Source of the DNA: Bacteroidota bacterium
GTDB taxonomy: Bacteria > Bacteroidota > Bacteroidia > AKYH767-A > OLB10
Reading direction: 5' to 3'
NCBI GenBank assembly: GCA_016714005.1
Contig: JADJOA010000014.1
Location: 744,001 to 808,000 of the forward strand
Length of the DNA stretch: 64,000 nucleotides
Shown here: piece after piece, positions 19,797 through 30,851 of the stretch
Numbering within the stretch: the first letter of the stretch is position 1
Layout: every line of letters starts with the position of its first letter
Translations under genes and position numbers: made by a program
Notes under the pieces: generated by a model
Seen by the model: the letters and a program-made list of their open reading frames with translations, nothing else
Told to the model about the DNA's origin: nothing
Databases searched by the model: none

Positions 19797-20693
19797 TCAA
19801 AAACCTGTTTTCAGGAATTTCTTAGTAATACTTTTTTCTTTTAAGGCAATTTCTAAAAAGTAAATTCCATTTGAGAATGCACTAACGTTTATTTGGTTTT
19901 GTGAATCGGAAATTCCTGAGAGAACAGTTTGTCCAAAAAGATTTTTAACATTGTAGTTGATATGGCTATGGTATTGTTTGCCCCAATCAATATTAAGCGA
20001 AGAGGTACAAGGATTTGGAAATATTTTTAGATCATTTTCATCATCCAAACTGTTTATGCCAACATTTATTACCGAATCGCATGCAATGAATGGTTGGGTA
20101 TTGTACAAACCTATAAATGAGTCTTCAAAACAACGGAATCCATATATCTGTGGGCCGCAAAAACCATATTGAGGAAATAGGAAGGAAGTGTTGCCAATGT
20201 CCTCAATGACTGTACCTTCAAAATCAAAGTAGTGAAACGATGGATCAAGGTATGTGATGCTATAAGTTTTTTTGAAACGCCAGTCACAAGTATTGTTGAA
20301 GTGGAAGTTACAACCATCTGAACACTTAAATTTGTTCCTGAAAAATCCGGCACATATATAGTCTGTGTATCTCCAACCATTGCATTATAATTATAGAGCA
20401 AAACAAAACTGTTGGATGCGGTATTATAATAATAAACACTATCGTTACTTTCTTTAACTGTAAAAAGGATTTACCGTCATGCACCCTGTGTTATTGGAGG
20501 ATAGTGAGTAACAAGTATCTCCCATAAAAACAAACGAAGCAGAACTTGTTACTGTAACAGGGTCAATTGTATTGAAAAGAATATTGTAAATGCTAAAATG
20601 CCACGTTGCGTTATTAGCACCAAACGGTTGTGCGAATGTTGTTTTTAATGCAATAGCATTCAGGAATACGGCAATGAGATAAATTTTTTTCAT
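19797..20693 (-). CDS. Secreted T9SS-domain protein, frameshifted
   Basis: About 298 residues. Start chosen at MKKIYLIAVFLNAIALKTTFAQ (ATG 20693) because it begins a signal peptide. The mature part is beta-rich (VTVTSSASFVFMGDTCYSL; later YLDPSFHYFDFEGTVIEDIG) and ends with a T9SS sorting domain (KIFPNPCTSSLNIDW...NGIYFLEIALKEKSITKKF). Frames change at the A5 run 20462-20466, where one base is extra, and in the A7 run near 20255-20262. Undoing both gives one continuous protein. Function unknown. It converges with the pseudouridine synthase gene, with stops only 8 bases apart. Confidence 0.75.
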
Positions 20694-20817
20694 AAGCGGA
20701 TTTTTAAAGTGCCAGACATCAATCAAAAATAGTTTTTTATTGTTAGCTGGTGCAATTGCAGATTAATTAAATATATATTTACAGCAACAAATCAATCTTA
20801 CTTAAAACCTTATCGAC

Positions 20818-23466
20818 ATGAAAAAAATTACAACATTTATTATTATTACTTTACTAAGCGCAAAAGTTTATTCGCAAGGCACATGGGTGCAGCAAGATTT
20901 ACTGGGCAATGGTTATGATGTAAATAATTGGGTTCAGTTTGTTGATGCAGTTGATTCGAACGTTTGTTGGGGAATGTCTGCCAGCAGAAACGGACAATCA
21001 AACCCTGTTCAAAATTTTGTTAGAACTGTTGATGGCGGCATTACATGGACAAATGGAACAATCACAAATGCAAATAACTGCGCCCCATCTTCTATAATGG
21101 CTTTAAATGCTGATACGGCATGGGCAGTTATGTTTGATTTAAGCGGAGGTGGAAAAATTTTAAGAACCAATGATGGAGGCGTGTCATGGACTCACCAGAG
21201 TACCGCGACTTTTGCTGCGCCAGCGGGTTTTCCCAACATTGTTCATTTTTTTGATGCCAGCAATGGCATTTGTATGGGCGACCCTAACGCTGGTTATTTT
21301 GAAATTTATACAACCACTGATGGCGGAACAAACTGGGTTCGTGTTCCGCAGGCGAATATTCCTGCCAACAATGCCGGAGAGTTTGGTGTTACAGATGTTT
21401 ACACAGCCAACGGTACCGGTAACCTTTGGTTTGGAACCAACTTCGGGCGTATTTATAAAACAAATGATGCCGGGCTAACCTGGACAGTTGCATCTACTCC
21501 TTATACCGGATTTATTGGAGGTATTGCATTTAAAGATGCCACTAATGGCTTGGCATGTGAAGCGGATGCAGCAACTACTGCCACCGATTTAATTTTTACA
21601 AATGATGGTGGCGCAACATGGAATACTTTAAACTGTATTACAGGAAATGTGGGGCAAAAGCAAAGCGTAACGTATGTGCCCGGCACCGATTCTTCGTATG
21701 TATTTACATCACCCTATAACAGAACAGCAGCCCCTATTCGCAGTTTTGGCTCGGGCATAAGCACTAACAATGGTAACGATTGGTATATGGTTAGTGAGGA
21801 TTTGGAAGTTTTTTCTGATAACGATTTTGCATCAGACAATGGCGGATGGGCAGGAGGATTAACGCAGTTGGATCCAATCTTTGGTTTATTCCGTGACCCC
21901 GTTATGTTTAAATGGACAGGACCCATATACGTACCGTTAAATGAAGTGCAACCGCTTTCGTTTGAAATGGATGTGGTAATGCCAATAAGTACTATTAGCC
22001 CTGTAGTTACTTTTAAAAACAACAGTCTTTACAAAGGAAGTTTTAATGTTACGCTTACTGAGGCAGGCGGATATTCATCAACCAAAACAGTTACTATACC
22101 AAATGCACAGGCAACTGCTCAGGTAACTTTTGACCCCTGGACACCGGCAGCAGTTGGGGTTTATACCTTAACAGCAACTTCTCAATTAATTAATGACGAG
22201 GACACAACCAACGATGTGCTGACGTTTGATGTGCAGGTGTTGAATGAATTACAGAATTACGGATGGCTATCACTTGGCCCAATAAACACACCAAGTTTTG
22301 GAGTGGCATCGGCATTTTATTATGATGGTGTTTACCCAAGCGGGAACAGTTACTTGTATGCATTTGGCGGGGCTAATGGTGCTGTAGCCAATACAAACTC
22401 GGTGTTTGATTTGCAAACTTCGCAGTGGTTAACGCAAGCTCCAATGGATAGTGTGCGTTATCAGTTTTCTGCTCAAACGGTTAATGGAAAAATTTATGCC
22501 ATTGCTGGATACAAGGGTGGTTTTACCCCTGAGAGTACTACCGGTATTTATGATATTATTACCGATACGTGGAGCAACGGTACGGATATACCAATACCTG
22601 TTGGTGATTATGCAAGTGGTGTTTACAACGACTCTTTAATTTATGTGATTGGGGGTTTTGATGGTGCAGGTGATATAAATTCGGTGCAGGTTTATGATAT
22701 TGCAAATGACACATGGAGTGCAGCCACACCTAAACCGGGAATTGCCACTGCGGGATTGCGTGGAGGTGTTTCGGGAAATAAAATTGTGGTAGCAGGAGGA
22801 TACAGTCAAACGGGGGGCGCGCCAATAAGCGATGCTTACCTGGGTACTATTAACCCTGCAAACCCGTTGCAGATTACATGGAGTGCAATTGCTGATTATC
22901 CTGCACAAACAACGAGCAGGCTTGGGGCAGGGGTGCCTTACTCAGAAGCGTTTCCGGTGGTGGTATTTACAGGAGGCGACCCAACAGGGCTTGGTGCAGC
23001 AACTTTAAAATATACGCTGGCTTATGATGTTAATGCAGGGGAGTGGTTAATAGCACCTAACAAGCCAACGCCTGTAAGCAACGTTAGCGATTTTGTTGGC
23101 GCTGTGTATAATGATAGTTTGTATATGGCATCGGTATCGGGTTATGATGGTGCAGTTATTACGGGTGTTAATGAGTGGCTGAATATTGGTTCGGCAGTTG
23201 TTTTAAAGGTTAATTCGGTTAAGGGTAAGGATGCGAGTTTGTTGGTTTATCCTAACCCGGCTAATGGTGTGGTTAGTGTAAAAATACCATCGTTAAAAAA
23301 TTATAGTGTTGAGTTGTTTAATGGTGTGGGTGAGAAAATGATGGAAAAAAATATTGAAGGTAGATTAACGGAACAAGTTGATTTATCTGAATTTGGAAAG
23401 GGTATTTATCACTTGCGTGTTTTTAATGATAAGGAAAGTTATACTGCCAAGGTGATGGTGCAGTAA
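20818..23466 (+). CDS. Secreted BNR/YCF48-like plus Kelch-repeat protein with T9SS domain
   Basis: 882 residues, uninterrupted. Signal peptide MKKITTFIIITLLSAKVYSQ. Residues ~20-370 are sialidase/YCF48-like BNR repeats (RTVDGGITWTNG, RTNDGGVSWTHQS, TTDGGTNWVRV, KTNDAGLTWTVAS, TNDGGATWNTL; the S/T-x-D-G-G-x-x-W Asp-box). Residues ~390-480 form a CARDB-like beta-sandwich. Residues ~485-780 are Kelch repeats (YLYAFGGAN, IYAIAGYKGG, IYVIGGFDGAG, KIVVAGGYS). The C-terminus is a type A T9SS sorting domain (LLVYPNPANGVVSVKI ... GKGIYHLRVFN). Probably an outer-surface or extracellular binding or hydrolytic protein; no enzyme active site is apparent. Confidence 0.85.
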   Translation: MKKITTFIIITLLSAKVYSQGTWVQQDLLGNGYDVNNWVQFVDAVDSNVCWGMSASRNGQSNPVQNFVRTVDGGITWTNGTITNANNCAPSSIMALNADTAWAVMFDLSGGGKILRTNDGGVSWTHQSTATFAAPAGFPNIVHFFDASNGICMGDPNAGYFEIYTTTDGGTNWVRVPQANIPANNAGEFGVTDVYTANGTGNLWFGTNFGRIYKTNDAGLTWTVASTPYTGFIGGIAFKDATNGLACEADAATTATDLIFTNDGGATWNTLNCITGNVGQKQSVTYVPGTDSSYVFTSPYNRTAAPIRSFGSGISTNNGNDWYMVSEDLEVFSDNDFASDNGGWAGGLTQLDPIFGLFRDPVMFKWTGPIYVPLNEVQPLSFEMDVVMPISTISPVVTFKNNSLYKGSFNVTLTEAGGYSSTKTVTIPNAQATAQVTFDPWTPAAVGVYTLTATSQLINDEDTTNDVLTFDVQVLNELQNYGWLSLGPINTPSFGVASAFYYDGVYPSGNSYLYAFGGANGAVANTNSVFDLQTSQWLTQAPMDSVRYQFSAQTVNGKIYAIAGYKGGFTPESTTGIYDIITDTWSNGTDIPIPVGDYASGVYNDSLIYVIGGFDGAGDINSVQVYDIANDTWSAATPKPGIATAGLRGGVSGNKIVVAGGYSQTGGAPISDAYLGTINPANPLQITWSAIADYPAQTTSRLGAGVPYSEAFPVVVFTGGDPTGLGAATLKYTLAYDVNAGEWLIAPNKPTPVSNVSDFVGAVYNDSLYMASVSGYDGAVITGVNEWLNIGSAVVLKVNSVKGKDASLLVYPNPANGVVSVKIPSLKNYSVELFNGVGEKMMEKNIEGRLTEQVDLSEFGKGIYHLRVFNDKESYTAKVMVQ

Positions 23467-23658
23467 AGGGTTTGACAGTTACATCAGACTTCTTAGGTAA
23501 ATGCATTTATTTCTTTAACCAAAAAGTCCACAAAGGAACTTATTAAAGGGCACTAAGACTGTAACAATAATCTTTGTGAACTTTGAGATTCATTGACTGG
23601 TGTTCTTTGTGGTTACTTTTTGGAGTTAATTTTATTTTCAGAAGAAGTCAATTGTTTT
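23467..23658. other. Intergenic region between convergent genes with inverted repeat
   Basis: No gene is seen. It contains an imperfect inverted repeat (23519-23536 with 23605-23623) and a sequence rich in CACAAAG/CTTTGTG words, which is the dispersed 'CCACAAAGGAACAC' class of intergenic repeat. Confidence 0.55.
23519..23623. repeat. Inverted repeat with CACAAAG arms
   Basis: Left arm CCAAAAAGTCCACAAAGG and right arm CTTTGTGGTTACTTTTTGG are reverse complements except for a 2-base gap and one mismatch. The inner part contains another CTTTGTGAACTTTG copy. It could fold as a long hairpin between the convergent stop codons, serving as a terminator or a mobile relic. Confidence 0.55.
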
Positions 23659-24279
23659 TTAGTTTTCTACTACCAGTTTTGCGCGGGCTTTAATTTGGTT
23701 TGCATTGTTAGTGATGGTAAAAAAGTAAATGCCTGATGGCATGTTGGTTGTATTCAATTGAAAAAAGTTTTGATGGGTGGATAATGTTTTTATATGGTGC
23801 GCATTAGCGCTGAAAAAGGAAAGTTGGTGTTGTTGGTTTAAATCGTTTTGAAAATAAATGTGTGCAATGTTTTTTGTGGGATTGGGAAGTAAGAGGTAGC
23901 CGTTTGAAAGATCAATAATTTGTACGGAGATTATTTGTGATGAGCCATTGCCACCCAAATCTAACCTGTAGTAATTGGTTTTGTTTTTTACCGGATTATT
24001 GTCTGTAAACTGATAGGTAACAGCAACGGTAAGGCTGCCACAGGTGCCTGCTATGTTTCCAATGGGGATAAATGAAAGGCTATCGGTTGAGCGGAGTATG
24101 TCTATACCGTTGCAGGTGCTGCCAGATGACATAACCCATGTTAGAAATACTTTGCCGTTAGTTTGTGTGGCGGTAAAGCTTTCTAATACGGGGTTGTGCT
24201 GTGCATGCAGGTAGCTACTTAGTAAAAGGAAATTAAGCAGTGAAAAAAATTTAACTGATGCGGGTAGTTGTTTTACCAT
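23659..24279 (-). CDS. Secreted Fn3-like protein with T9SS domain
   Basis: 206 residues. Signal peptide ends ...LLLSSYLHAQ. The middle domain (ESFTATQTNGKVFLTWVMSS...DILRSTDSLSFIPIGNIAG...YQFTDNNPVKNKTNYYRLDL) has the fibronectin-III/Big-like layout common before T9SS tails. The C-terminal part (LLLPNPTKNIAHIYF ... MPSGIYFFTITNNANQIKARAKLVVE) is a T9SS sorting domain. A -7-like TAACTTCG (24290-24297) lies 10 bases upstream. Possibly a minimal surface-display module; function unknown. Confidence 0.75.
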   Translation of the reverse strand: MVKQLPASVKFFSLLNFLLLSSYLHAQHNPVLESFTATQTNGKVFLTWVMSSGSTCNGIDILRSTDSLSFIPIGNIAGTCGSLTVAVTYQFTDNNPVKNKTNYYRLDLGGNGSSQIISVQIIDLSNGYLLLPNPTKNIAHIYFQNDLNQQHQLSFFSANAHHIKTLSTHQNFFQLNTTNMPSGIYFFTITNNANQIKARAKLVVEN

Positions 24280-24320
24280 AGATGGTAAACGAAGTTAAAT
24301 TATAGTTATTGCAGCAGCAC

Positions 24321-26880
24321 TTACTGCTTTACAAACTTCCTGGTTAATATTCTGTTGCCGTTTGTAACCGTGATAAGATAAATTGATGGGGATAGATTTT
24401 TAATTGAAATGTCAGAGCGATCTTCATACTCGTTTTGCAGGACTACTCTGCCTGTTATGTCTGAAATGGTGTAGGATGATGTTTTGTTGTTGCTAAAGTT
24501 TGTAACCAATTGTAAAACATCGTTGGCGGGATTTGGAAAAATTTGAAACCAGTAGGGCAAAGCAAAAACATTTTCTGTTGAGAGCACATTGCAATCTCCT
24601 AACACACCTGCATCAAACCATTGTTTTATTTTTTGGTTACCAATAATATTTTTGCAATGGATGTGTTGAGTCCGTTAGCTGCTGTGCTGTCCCACGTAAA
24701 CACAATGGCATAGTCAATAGATTTCATTTGACCTGGGGCGAGAGAGAAGGGTCCGGAGGCAACAATAAATCTCCTATCTCCAGCAGCATTACCTTCGCTA
24801 CTTTCTGTCCAACCCAAAGGAGAGTAAGGAGTGCCGGAGAACATATAATTGGTGTAATTTGTTGAGCCGGGGTTGTAGCCATTGCCACCGTAGGTAATTT
24901 TTGTACCATCTTTATATGTAGACGACATGTATTGATAATAATCGTCAGCTACACTTGGGTTGCCCGTTGGTGCTCCCCCCGTACCATCGTAATATAGGAA
25001 TGAACTCATCATATTTGTTTCTTCGCTTTCATCAATACTCCCGTCATGGTCGTTGTCAATCCCATCATTTAAATCGGGCTCTGGTCCTTTTAAAATCTGG
25101 CAGTTTATCATGGGAGGATTTAAGCCGTAAGCCCAAGGTGCGCCATCATCATTATTATCGCCATTATATCCAAAACCAATATTTAAAGTTGAATCGCAGC
25201 CCACGTAATCATCCTGATAAACACCTAAGTCAACCTCATTCCAAAGTCCAACATACATACTATCATAGGTATTGCTACTCCGATTATAAATTTCATAGCG
25301 ATAAAATGTCGTATAGTTAACAACACCCGGTATATCATCAATGGTAAACTGGGGGCAGTAGTATGCGTAGGCAGAGCCATGTATTTCAACTTTGAGTGGA
25401 ATACCGCCTGTTGAGGTGTGCATAGTATCGTTATCGTTAAATATCCAATATAAGTGCTGGTTGCCTTTTATATTGGGGTAATCACCATCATAGGGGTTGT
25501 AGTTTCCATCGTTGTTATAATCAATGTAAGGAGCCATGTTGCGCGTAAAGTTTCCTGTTCCTACAGCTGGGTAGGTTAGTATATCGTAAGGGATTGGATA
25601 AGTACCATTTGAAACATTTCCGTTTAAAAAATTTGTAATGAAACTGTTGATGGTGTCTTTTTTCAAATTTCCATATGTTGTTATATGCATTTACAGTTGC
25701 AACGGTTGTTGTTGCTGAAATGGTATCTAAAGGACCGGACCAGTAATCGCGCGTATTGTTTTGCCTGAACGTCATGGCTGATGTGTGGAGTAATCCGTTT
25801 TGATCATTACCTCCAAGCCAAAGCCCTCCTGCAAACATGGCATGCTTACCTGAACAGCGAGGTACTTCGTATTTCGGGTAGTTCATCAAATCCCAAAACA
25901 TATCGCCAATATTGTAAATGGTGGTGGTAACCAAATTGCCTGATAAAATTTCCTGCGGGGAAGTAAGACCGGCTGTTATTATTTGACTGCCTAAGCTTGC
26001 CGCTAAATCAAACTTTACTAAAGCAGTGTTAGGAAAGTAGCACGCAGTCCAAAGAACATTGTTCTTAAAAACTGAGTGCGTTCCATACTGCATAACAATT
26101 GCCGGAGTATGAACAGTATCATTAAACTGTGTTATAATGTTATCCTCGTTTATTTTTGTGGGAAGGTGAAACTGTTAAAAGCATAAACATTGTAGTAGGT
26201 GTAAATTGAGCTATCGCTTTTTGCTATTGCATAGGCTTTGTTATGCCGCACGGATGTGTATTCAGGATGTATGCAGGTAGAATCGGTAAACGAAATAAAG
26301 TTTCCGTAGCTGAGTTTGCTTAAGCCTTGTTGTGTCATAATCCAACATGCTTTGGAGGAAATGTATTGAACGGATTTGATGGTGTCGTTAAGGATACTGC
26401 TGTTTGTGGTGGTTGAGTTGTACCAGTTTGTTCCATCATAATAAGATAATCCGCCATTGGTGCCGAAATAAAAATTACCGGCACTGTCTTGTTCTATGCA
26501 ATTGATATAATTATTTACAAGAGGAGAGTTTGAAGTGGTGTAGTTGGTAAATGTGGTACCGTTAAAATAACCAAGTCCGTACTTTGTTCCAATCCAAACA
26601 CCGCTTGAAGTTTTAAATAACTAACATTGTTGGAGGGAATAGCAGAGTTAAGTGTATCGTAGGCCGTCCAGGAAGAAGTAGCGGTTTGCATTACATGCAT
26701 ACCTGCATTGCGGTAGCCAATGTAAATCTGATTGCCGTTGGGTTCAACTTCTATACAGTTTTTTAGCCGCAGTTGAACGAGAGTATAGGAAGGATGCCCG
26801 GCATAAGTTGTTATTGCCTGTGCGGAGATATACAGAGGAAGCAGGATTGTGAAGACCGTAACTGCAAGTTTATTAAGCAT
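24321..26880 (-). CDS. Secreted Reg_prop beta-propeller/T9SS protein, copy A, multiply frameshifted
   Basis: About 850 residues. Signal peptide MLNKLAVTVFTILLPLYISAQ; an N-terminal two-component-regulator-propeller-like part (IYIGYRNAGMHV, VWIGTKYGLGYF, FYFGTNGGLSYY); a large conserved domain (YEVPRCSGKHAMFAGGLWLGG, YIDYNNDGNYNPYDGDYP, HGSAYAYYCPQ); a calcium-binding-like DGIDNDHDGSIDE; and a T9SS tail (QIFPNPANDVLQLVTN...ILTRKFVKQ). Frames break near 26620, 26155, 25660 and 24650; each segment aligns with copy B just upstream, so restoring four single-base indels yields one protein. It lacks one propeller repeat found in copy B. Confidence 0.8.
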
Positions 26881-26914
26881 GGCTTTTGCTTTAGGTGAAG
26901 TAAAAGTAGTAAAA
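26789..26914 (-). repeat. 126-bp perfect direct repeat, copy A
   Basis: Identical base for base to 29543-29668, offset 2754 bp. It covers the upstream region, start codon and signal-peptide codons of propeller gene copy A. Flanking coding sequence diverges at once. Confidence 0.9.
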
Positions 26915-26934
26915 GCAATGAATGATAAATGGAA

Positions 26935-29634
26935 TTATTGTTTCACAAACTTTTGTGTTGCAAAAAATTTTATTGTTTGAAACGGAGATGAGGTAAACGG
27001 CAGGATCAAAATTTTTAACTGAAACCGAAGTTGATTGTGCGAAATAATTTTGGTCAATGATTCTTCCTGTTAGGTCTCTTATGGTGTAGAGCAATGGTTC
27101 TGTGCCTGCAAAATTTGCAATTAAGTTTATGGTATTGTTGGCGGGGTTAGGGTAAACATAAAAGCCGTTTCTTAACACTGGAGTATCGTTCATAAATAAA
27201 AGACCGCAATCATCAAGAACACCGGCATCAAACCATTGTTTTATTTTTTGGTTACCAATAATATTTTTTGCAATGGATGTGTTGAGCCCGTTGGCAGCGG
27301 TGCTATCCCATGTAAAAACAATGGCATAATCAAGGGATTTCATTTGACCGGGGGCGAGGGAGAAGGGTCCGGAGGCAACAATTATTCTTCTATCGCTGGG
27401 AGTATTTCCTTCATTTATTTCTGTCCATCCGGTATCGTAAGGGGTGCCGGAGTAAGCATAATCAGTGGGAATTCCAGTATTATATCCCCAACCCCCATAA
27501 GTTAAATGAGACCCATCAAGCCATCGCGATGATAAATAATAATAGTAATCAATATCAATTGAAGGATTATTTACCGGAGTTGCATTTCCACCATCATAAA
27601 CTCTGAAAGAGCTCATCATATTTGTTTCTCCAGTTTCATCAATTGCTCCATCGTGGTCATTGTCTATTCCATCGCTTGCATTGGGAGCTGGTCCTTTTAA
27701 AATCTGGCAGTTTATCATTGGAGGATTAATTCCGTAACCAGATATTACTCCGGTACCATCATCATTATCGCCATTGTAAGAGAAGCCTATGTTTAATACA
27801 GTATCACAGCCAATAAAATCGTCATCATAACTTCCTAAATCTGTATCAAGCCATACGCCAATAAAAAGACTGTCGTAAGTATTGCTGCTGCGGTTGTATA
27901 ATTCAAAGTTGTAAAATGTGGTGTAGTTAATTACGCCAGCACTATCGTTAATTGTAAACTGCGGGCAATAGTAAGCGTAAGCTGAGCCGTGTATTTCGAA
28001 CCCTAATGGTATGCCATTGGTTTCGGTGTGCATGGTGTCGTTATCGTTAAATATCCAATATAAGTGCTGGTTTCCTTTTATGGCGGGATAATCGCCATCG
28101 TAAGGGTTGTAGTTTCCATCGTTGTTATAATCAATGTAAGGAGCCATGTTGCGTGTAAAGTTTCCGGTGCCTATGGCGGGGTAGGTTAATATGTCAGAAG
28201 GAATTGGGTAGGAGCCGTTGGATACATTTCCGTTTAAAAAGTTTGTGATGAAACTGTTGATGGTGTCTTTTTCAAATTTCCAGATGTGGTTATAAGCCTT
28301 AACGGTGTTTGTATCGGTAATGCCAGTGAGAGTGTCGAGCGGTCCTTGCCAAAAATCGGTTCCATTGCTTTGCCTATAAGTCATAGCAGAGGTATGCAAT
28401 AATCCGTTTTGATCATAGCCTCCCATCCATAAAGCTCCTGCATAAATTGCATGTTTACCTGAGCAACGCGGCACTTCGTACTTAGCGTTATCCAAATCCC
28501 AGTAAAAATCTCCTTTGTTTAAAATACTTGTGGTAACGAGGTTGCCGGCAAGTATTTTTCTGTCATCAGCATTTCCTGTATATGTAATTGGAGGATGAGT
28601 GCCAGTGCTTAGCTGTTCGTTAAATGATAGTAAAACATGGCTTGATAGAATGCCACTAAAGTCACAGGCTGTCCATACGATATTATTAGCATCGGTTATA
28701 GAATAAACACCAGGTGTAAAATGTATTGAAGAGACCAATGGTAGCGAGTCATTAAAAATAAGTACAATATTGTCATCTGTAATTTTTTTTATAGGATCGA
28801 TAGAGAAGCCATAATTTCCATACCCTATTAAATCGTTTCCTTTTTTACAAATACCAAATGTGTTATTGTGAAAAGGTGAAGTATATTCGGGGTGAATACA
28901 AGTTGAGTCGGTAAAAGAAATAATGTTTCCATAGCTAAGTTTGCTCAATCCTTTTGCAGTTTGCATCCAGCATGCTTTAGAAGAAATGTATTGAATGTTC
29001 TTAATGGTGTCGGAAATTAAACTGCTGTTTGCAACGGTGGTGTTATACCAATTAGAAGCATCGTAATAAGAATAGCCGCCATTGGTGCCGAAATAAAAAT
29101 TGTTGGCGCTGTCCTTTTCAATGCAGTTGATGACATTGTTTACTAAACCTGAGTTGGAGGTATTGTAATTTGTAAATACAGTACCATTGTAAAAAGATAA
29201 ACCCTGTTGTGTGCCAATCCAAAGTCCGGCAGGTGTATCGTAGAGAGCAGTAACGGTGTCGTTAATTAATCCTGAATTAGAGGTGTTGTAGATGGTGAAA
29301 TTGCTGCCATTGAAAAGGCACAAACCTTTGTTAGTTCCAGCCCATAGCTGATTAGCAGAGTTTAATTTTAGTGCTGTAACTCTGTTGGAAGGAATGTTAG
29401 AATTGAGGGTGTCATATACAGTCCAGCTACTTGTTGAAGGTTCAAAAATATGTAAGCCAATATTGCGGTAGCCAATGTAAACTAATGAACCATTGGGCTG
29501 TACTTCTATACAATTTTGAAACGAAGTTGTGTGATTGTATAAGAAGGATGCCCGGCATAAGTTGTTATTGCCTGTGCGGAGATATACAGAGGAAGCAGGA
29601 TTGTGAAGACCGTAACTGCAAGTTTATTAAGCAT
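26935..29634 (-). CDS. Secreted Reg_prop beta-propeller/T9SS protein, copy B, frameshifted
   Basis: About 900 residues, paralogue of the gene downstream. Same signal peptide (MLNKLAVTVFTILLPLYISAQ). Propeller repeats: LWAGTNKGLCLFNG, LWIGTQQGLSFYNG, FYFGTNGGYSYYD. Then the shared domain (YEVPRCSGKHAIYAGALWMGG; YIDYNNDGNYNPYDGDYP; INDSAGVINYTTFYNFELYN), DGIDNDHDGAIDE, and the T9SS tail FYVYPNPANNTINLIAN. Indels near 29517 (start region, TTTCAAAA) and near 26967 (T6 run). With the second corrected the protein ends KFFATQKFVKQ at 26935, as in copy A. The function of the shared ~400-residue domain is unknown to me. Confidence 0.83.
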
Positions 29635-29668
29635 GGCTTTTGCTTTAGGTGAAGTAAAAGTAGTAAAA
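29543..29668 (-). repeat. 126-bp perfect direct repeat, copy B
   Basis: Identical to 26789-26914; covers the upstream region and signal-peptide codons of propeller gene copy B. Perfect identity next to diverged coding sequence points to recent duplication plus local gene conversion. Confidence 0.9.
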
Positions 29669-29689
29669 TAGGTTAGCTAATTGTAGATG

Positions 29690-30732
29690 TCAGTTTTTTA
29701 TTGCATCCCATCCCTGCGCCCTTAGTGTAATGCTGTTGCCGGATTTATCAATCATTACTTTGTCGGGGGTTTCGGTAATATGCCCGATGATGGAGATATC
29801 GGCTTCGGATTTAATTTTTTCGTAATCGGCTACCAGTATGGTGAAAAGCAGTTCGTAATCTTCTCCGCCACTGAGGGCGCATACGGTAGGGTCTAAGTTG
29901 AACTCGCGGGCAAGGTCGTATGTTTTTTGATCGATAGGTAATTTGTCTTCAAAAATTTTGCAGCCTTTGTTGCTTTGTTTGCAGATATGAAAAAGCTCGG
30001 ATGCAAGGCCATCGCTGACATCAATCATGGAAGTGGGTTTTACACCTGTTTTATTTAAAATGTGATGCAATTGGCGTTGCGCTTCGGGCTTAAGTTGGCG
30101 CTCCAGGAGATAATCATTGCCGGAGAAATCGGGTTGTATGTTAGGGTTTTCTAAAAAGATTTGTTTTTCGCGGTTGAGCAATTGCAATCCGAGATACGCA
30201 GAGCCTAAATCACCGGTAACGCAAATAAGGTCGTTGTCATTGGCACCGTTTCGGTAAACGATATCTGACTTTTTGCCATACCAATGGCTGTTACAGAAAT
30301 AACAAGTCCGCTTTTGTTTGAAGTAGTGTCTCCACCAACCAAATCGACACCATAGTTTTTACAAGCCAGTAACATTCCTGCATACAGTTCTTCAATAGCT
30401 TCGAGCGAAAAGCGATTGCTGATGGCAATGGCAACGGTTACTTGCTTGGGAGTGGCATTCATGGCATAAACATCGGACAGGTTAACGGTTATGCTTTTGT
30501 AGCCAAGGTGTTTGAGGGGGCAGTAAGTAAGGTCGAAGTGGATGCCTTCTACGAGCATATCGGTGGTAACAACATTTACATTTTCTCCATCAAGGCTTAA
30601 GACAGCCGCATCATCACCAATGCCTTTAATGGTTTCGGGGTTTTGTATAGTTATGTTTTTAGCCAGGTGGTCAATCAGTCCAAATTCTCCTAAATCGCTT
30701 AACTCGGTCCGGCTATGTTTATTCTCTATCAT
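29690..30732 (-). CDS. thiL: Thiamine-monophosphate kinase, frameshifted
   Basis: About 347 residues. Cytosolic enzyme phosphorylating thiamine phosphate to thiamine diphosphate. Start chosen at MIENKHSRTELSDLGEFGLI (ATG 30732), which matches the family N-terminus. Motifs: GIGDDAAVL, TTDMLVEGIHFDL, VDLVGGDTTSN, and in the C-terminal half MIDVSDGLASELFHI and CALSGGEDYELLFT. The frame changes near 30258-30265, in the AAAAAG context around SQISF/KKSDIVYRNGA. It is divergent from the suf operon, and no other thiamine genes are nearby. Confidence 0.92.
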
Positions 30733-30795
30733 TATTTTAAAAATTAGCGGACTAAAGTAACTATTAATCAACTAAACTTTCTCTCTCAAACGGTG

Positions 30796-30827
30796 TTTGT
30801 AATACCTGTATAAAAGGTGTATCTTTG
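30796..30827 (+). promoter_or_regulatory. Promoter of the suf operon
   Basis: TTTG (30796-30799), 20-base spacer, TATCTTTG (30820-30827): a full match to the Bacteroidota TTTG-N(17-21)-TAnnTTTG promoter, 24 bases before the sufA ATG. Confidence 0.72.
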
Positions 30828-30851
30828 TACCTGTAAAAGGAATAAAAAAAT

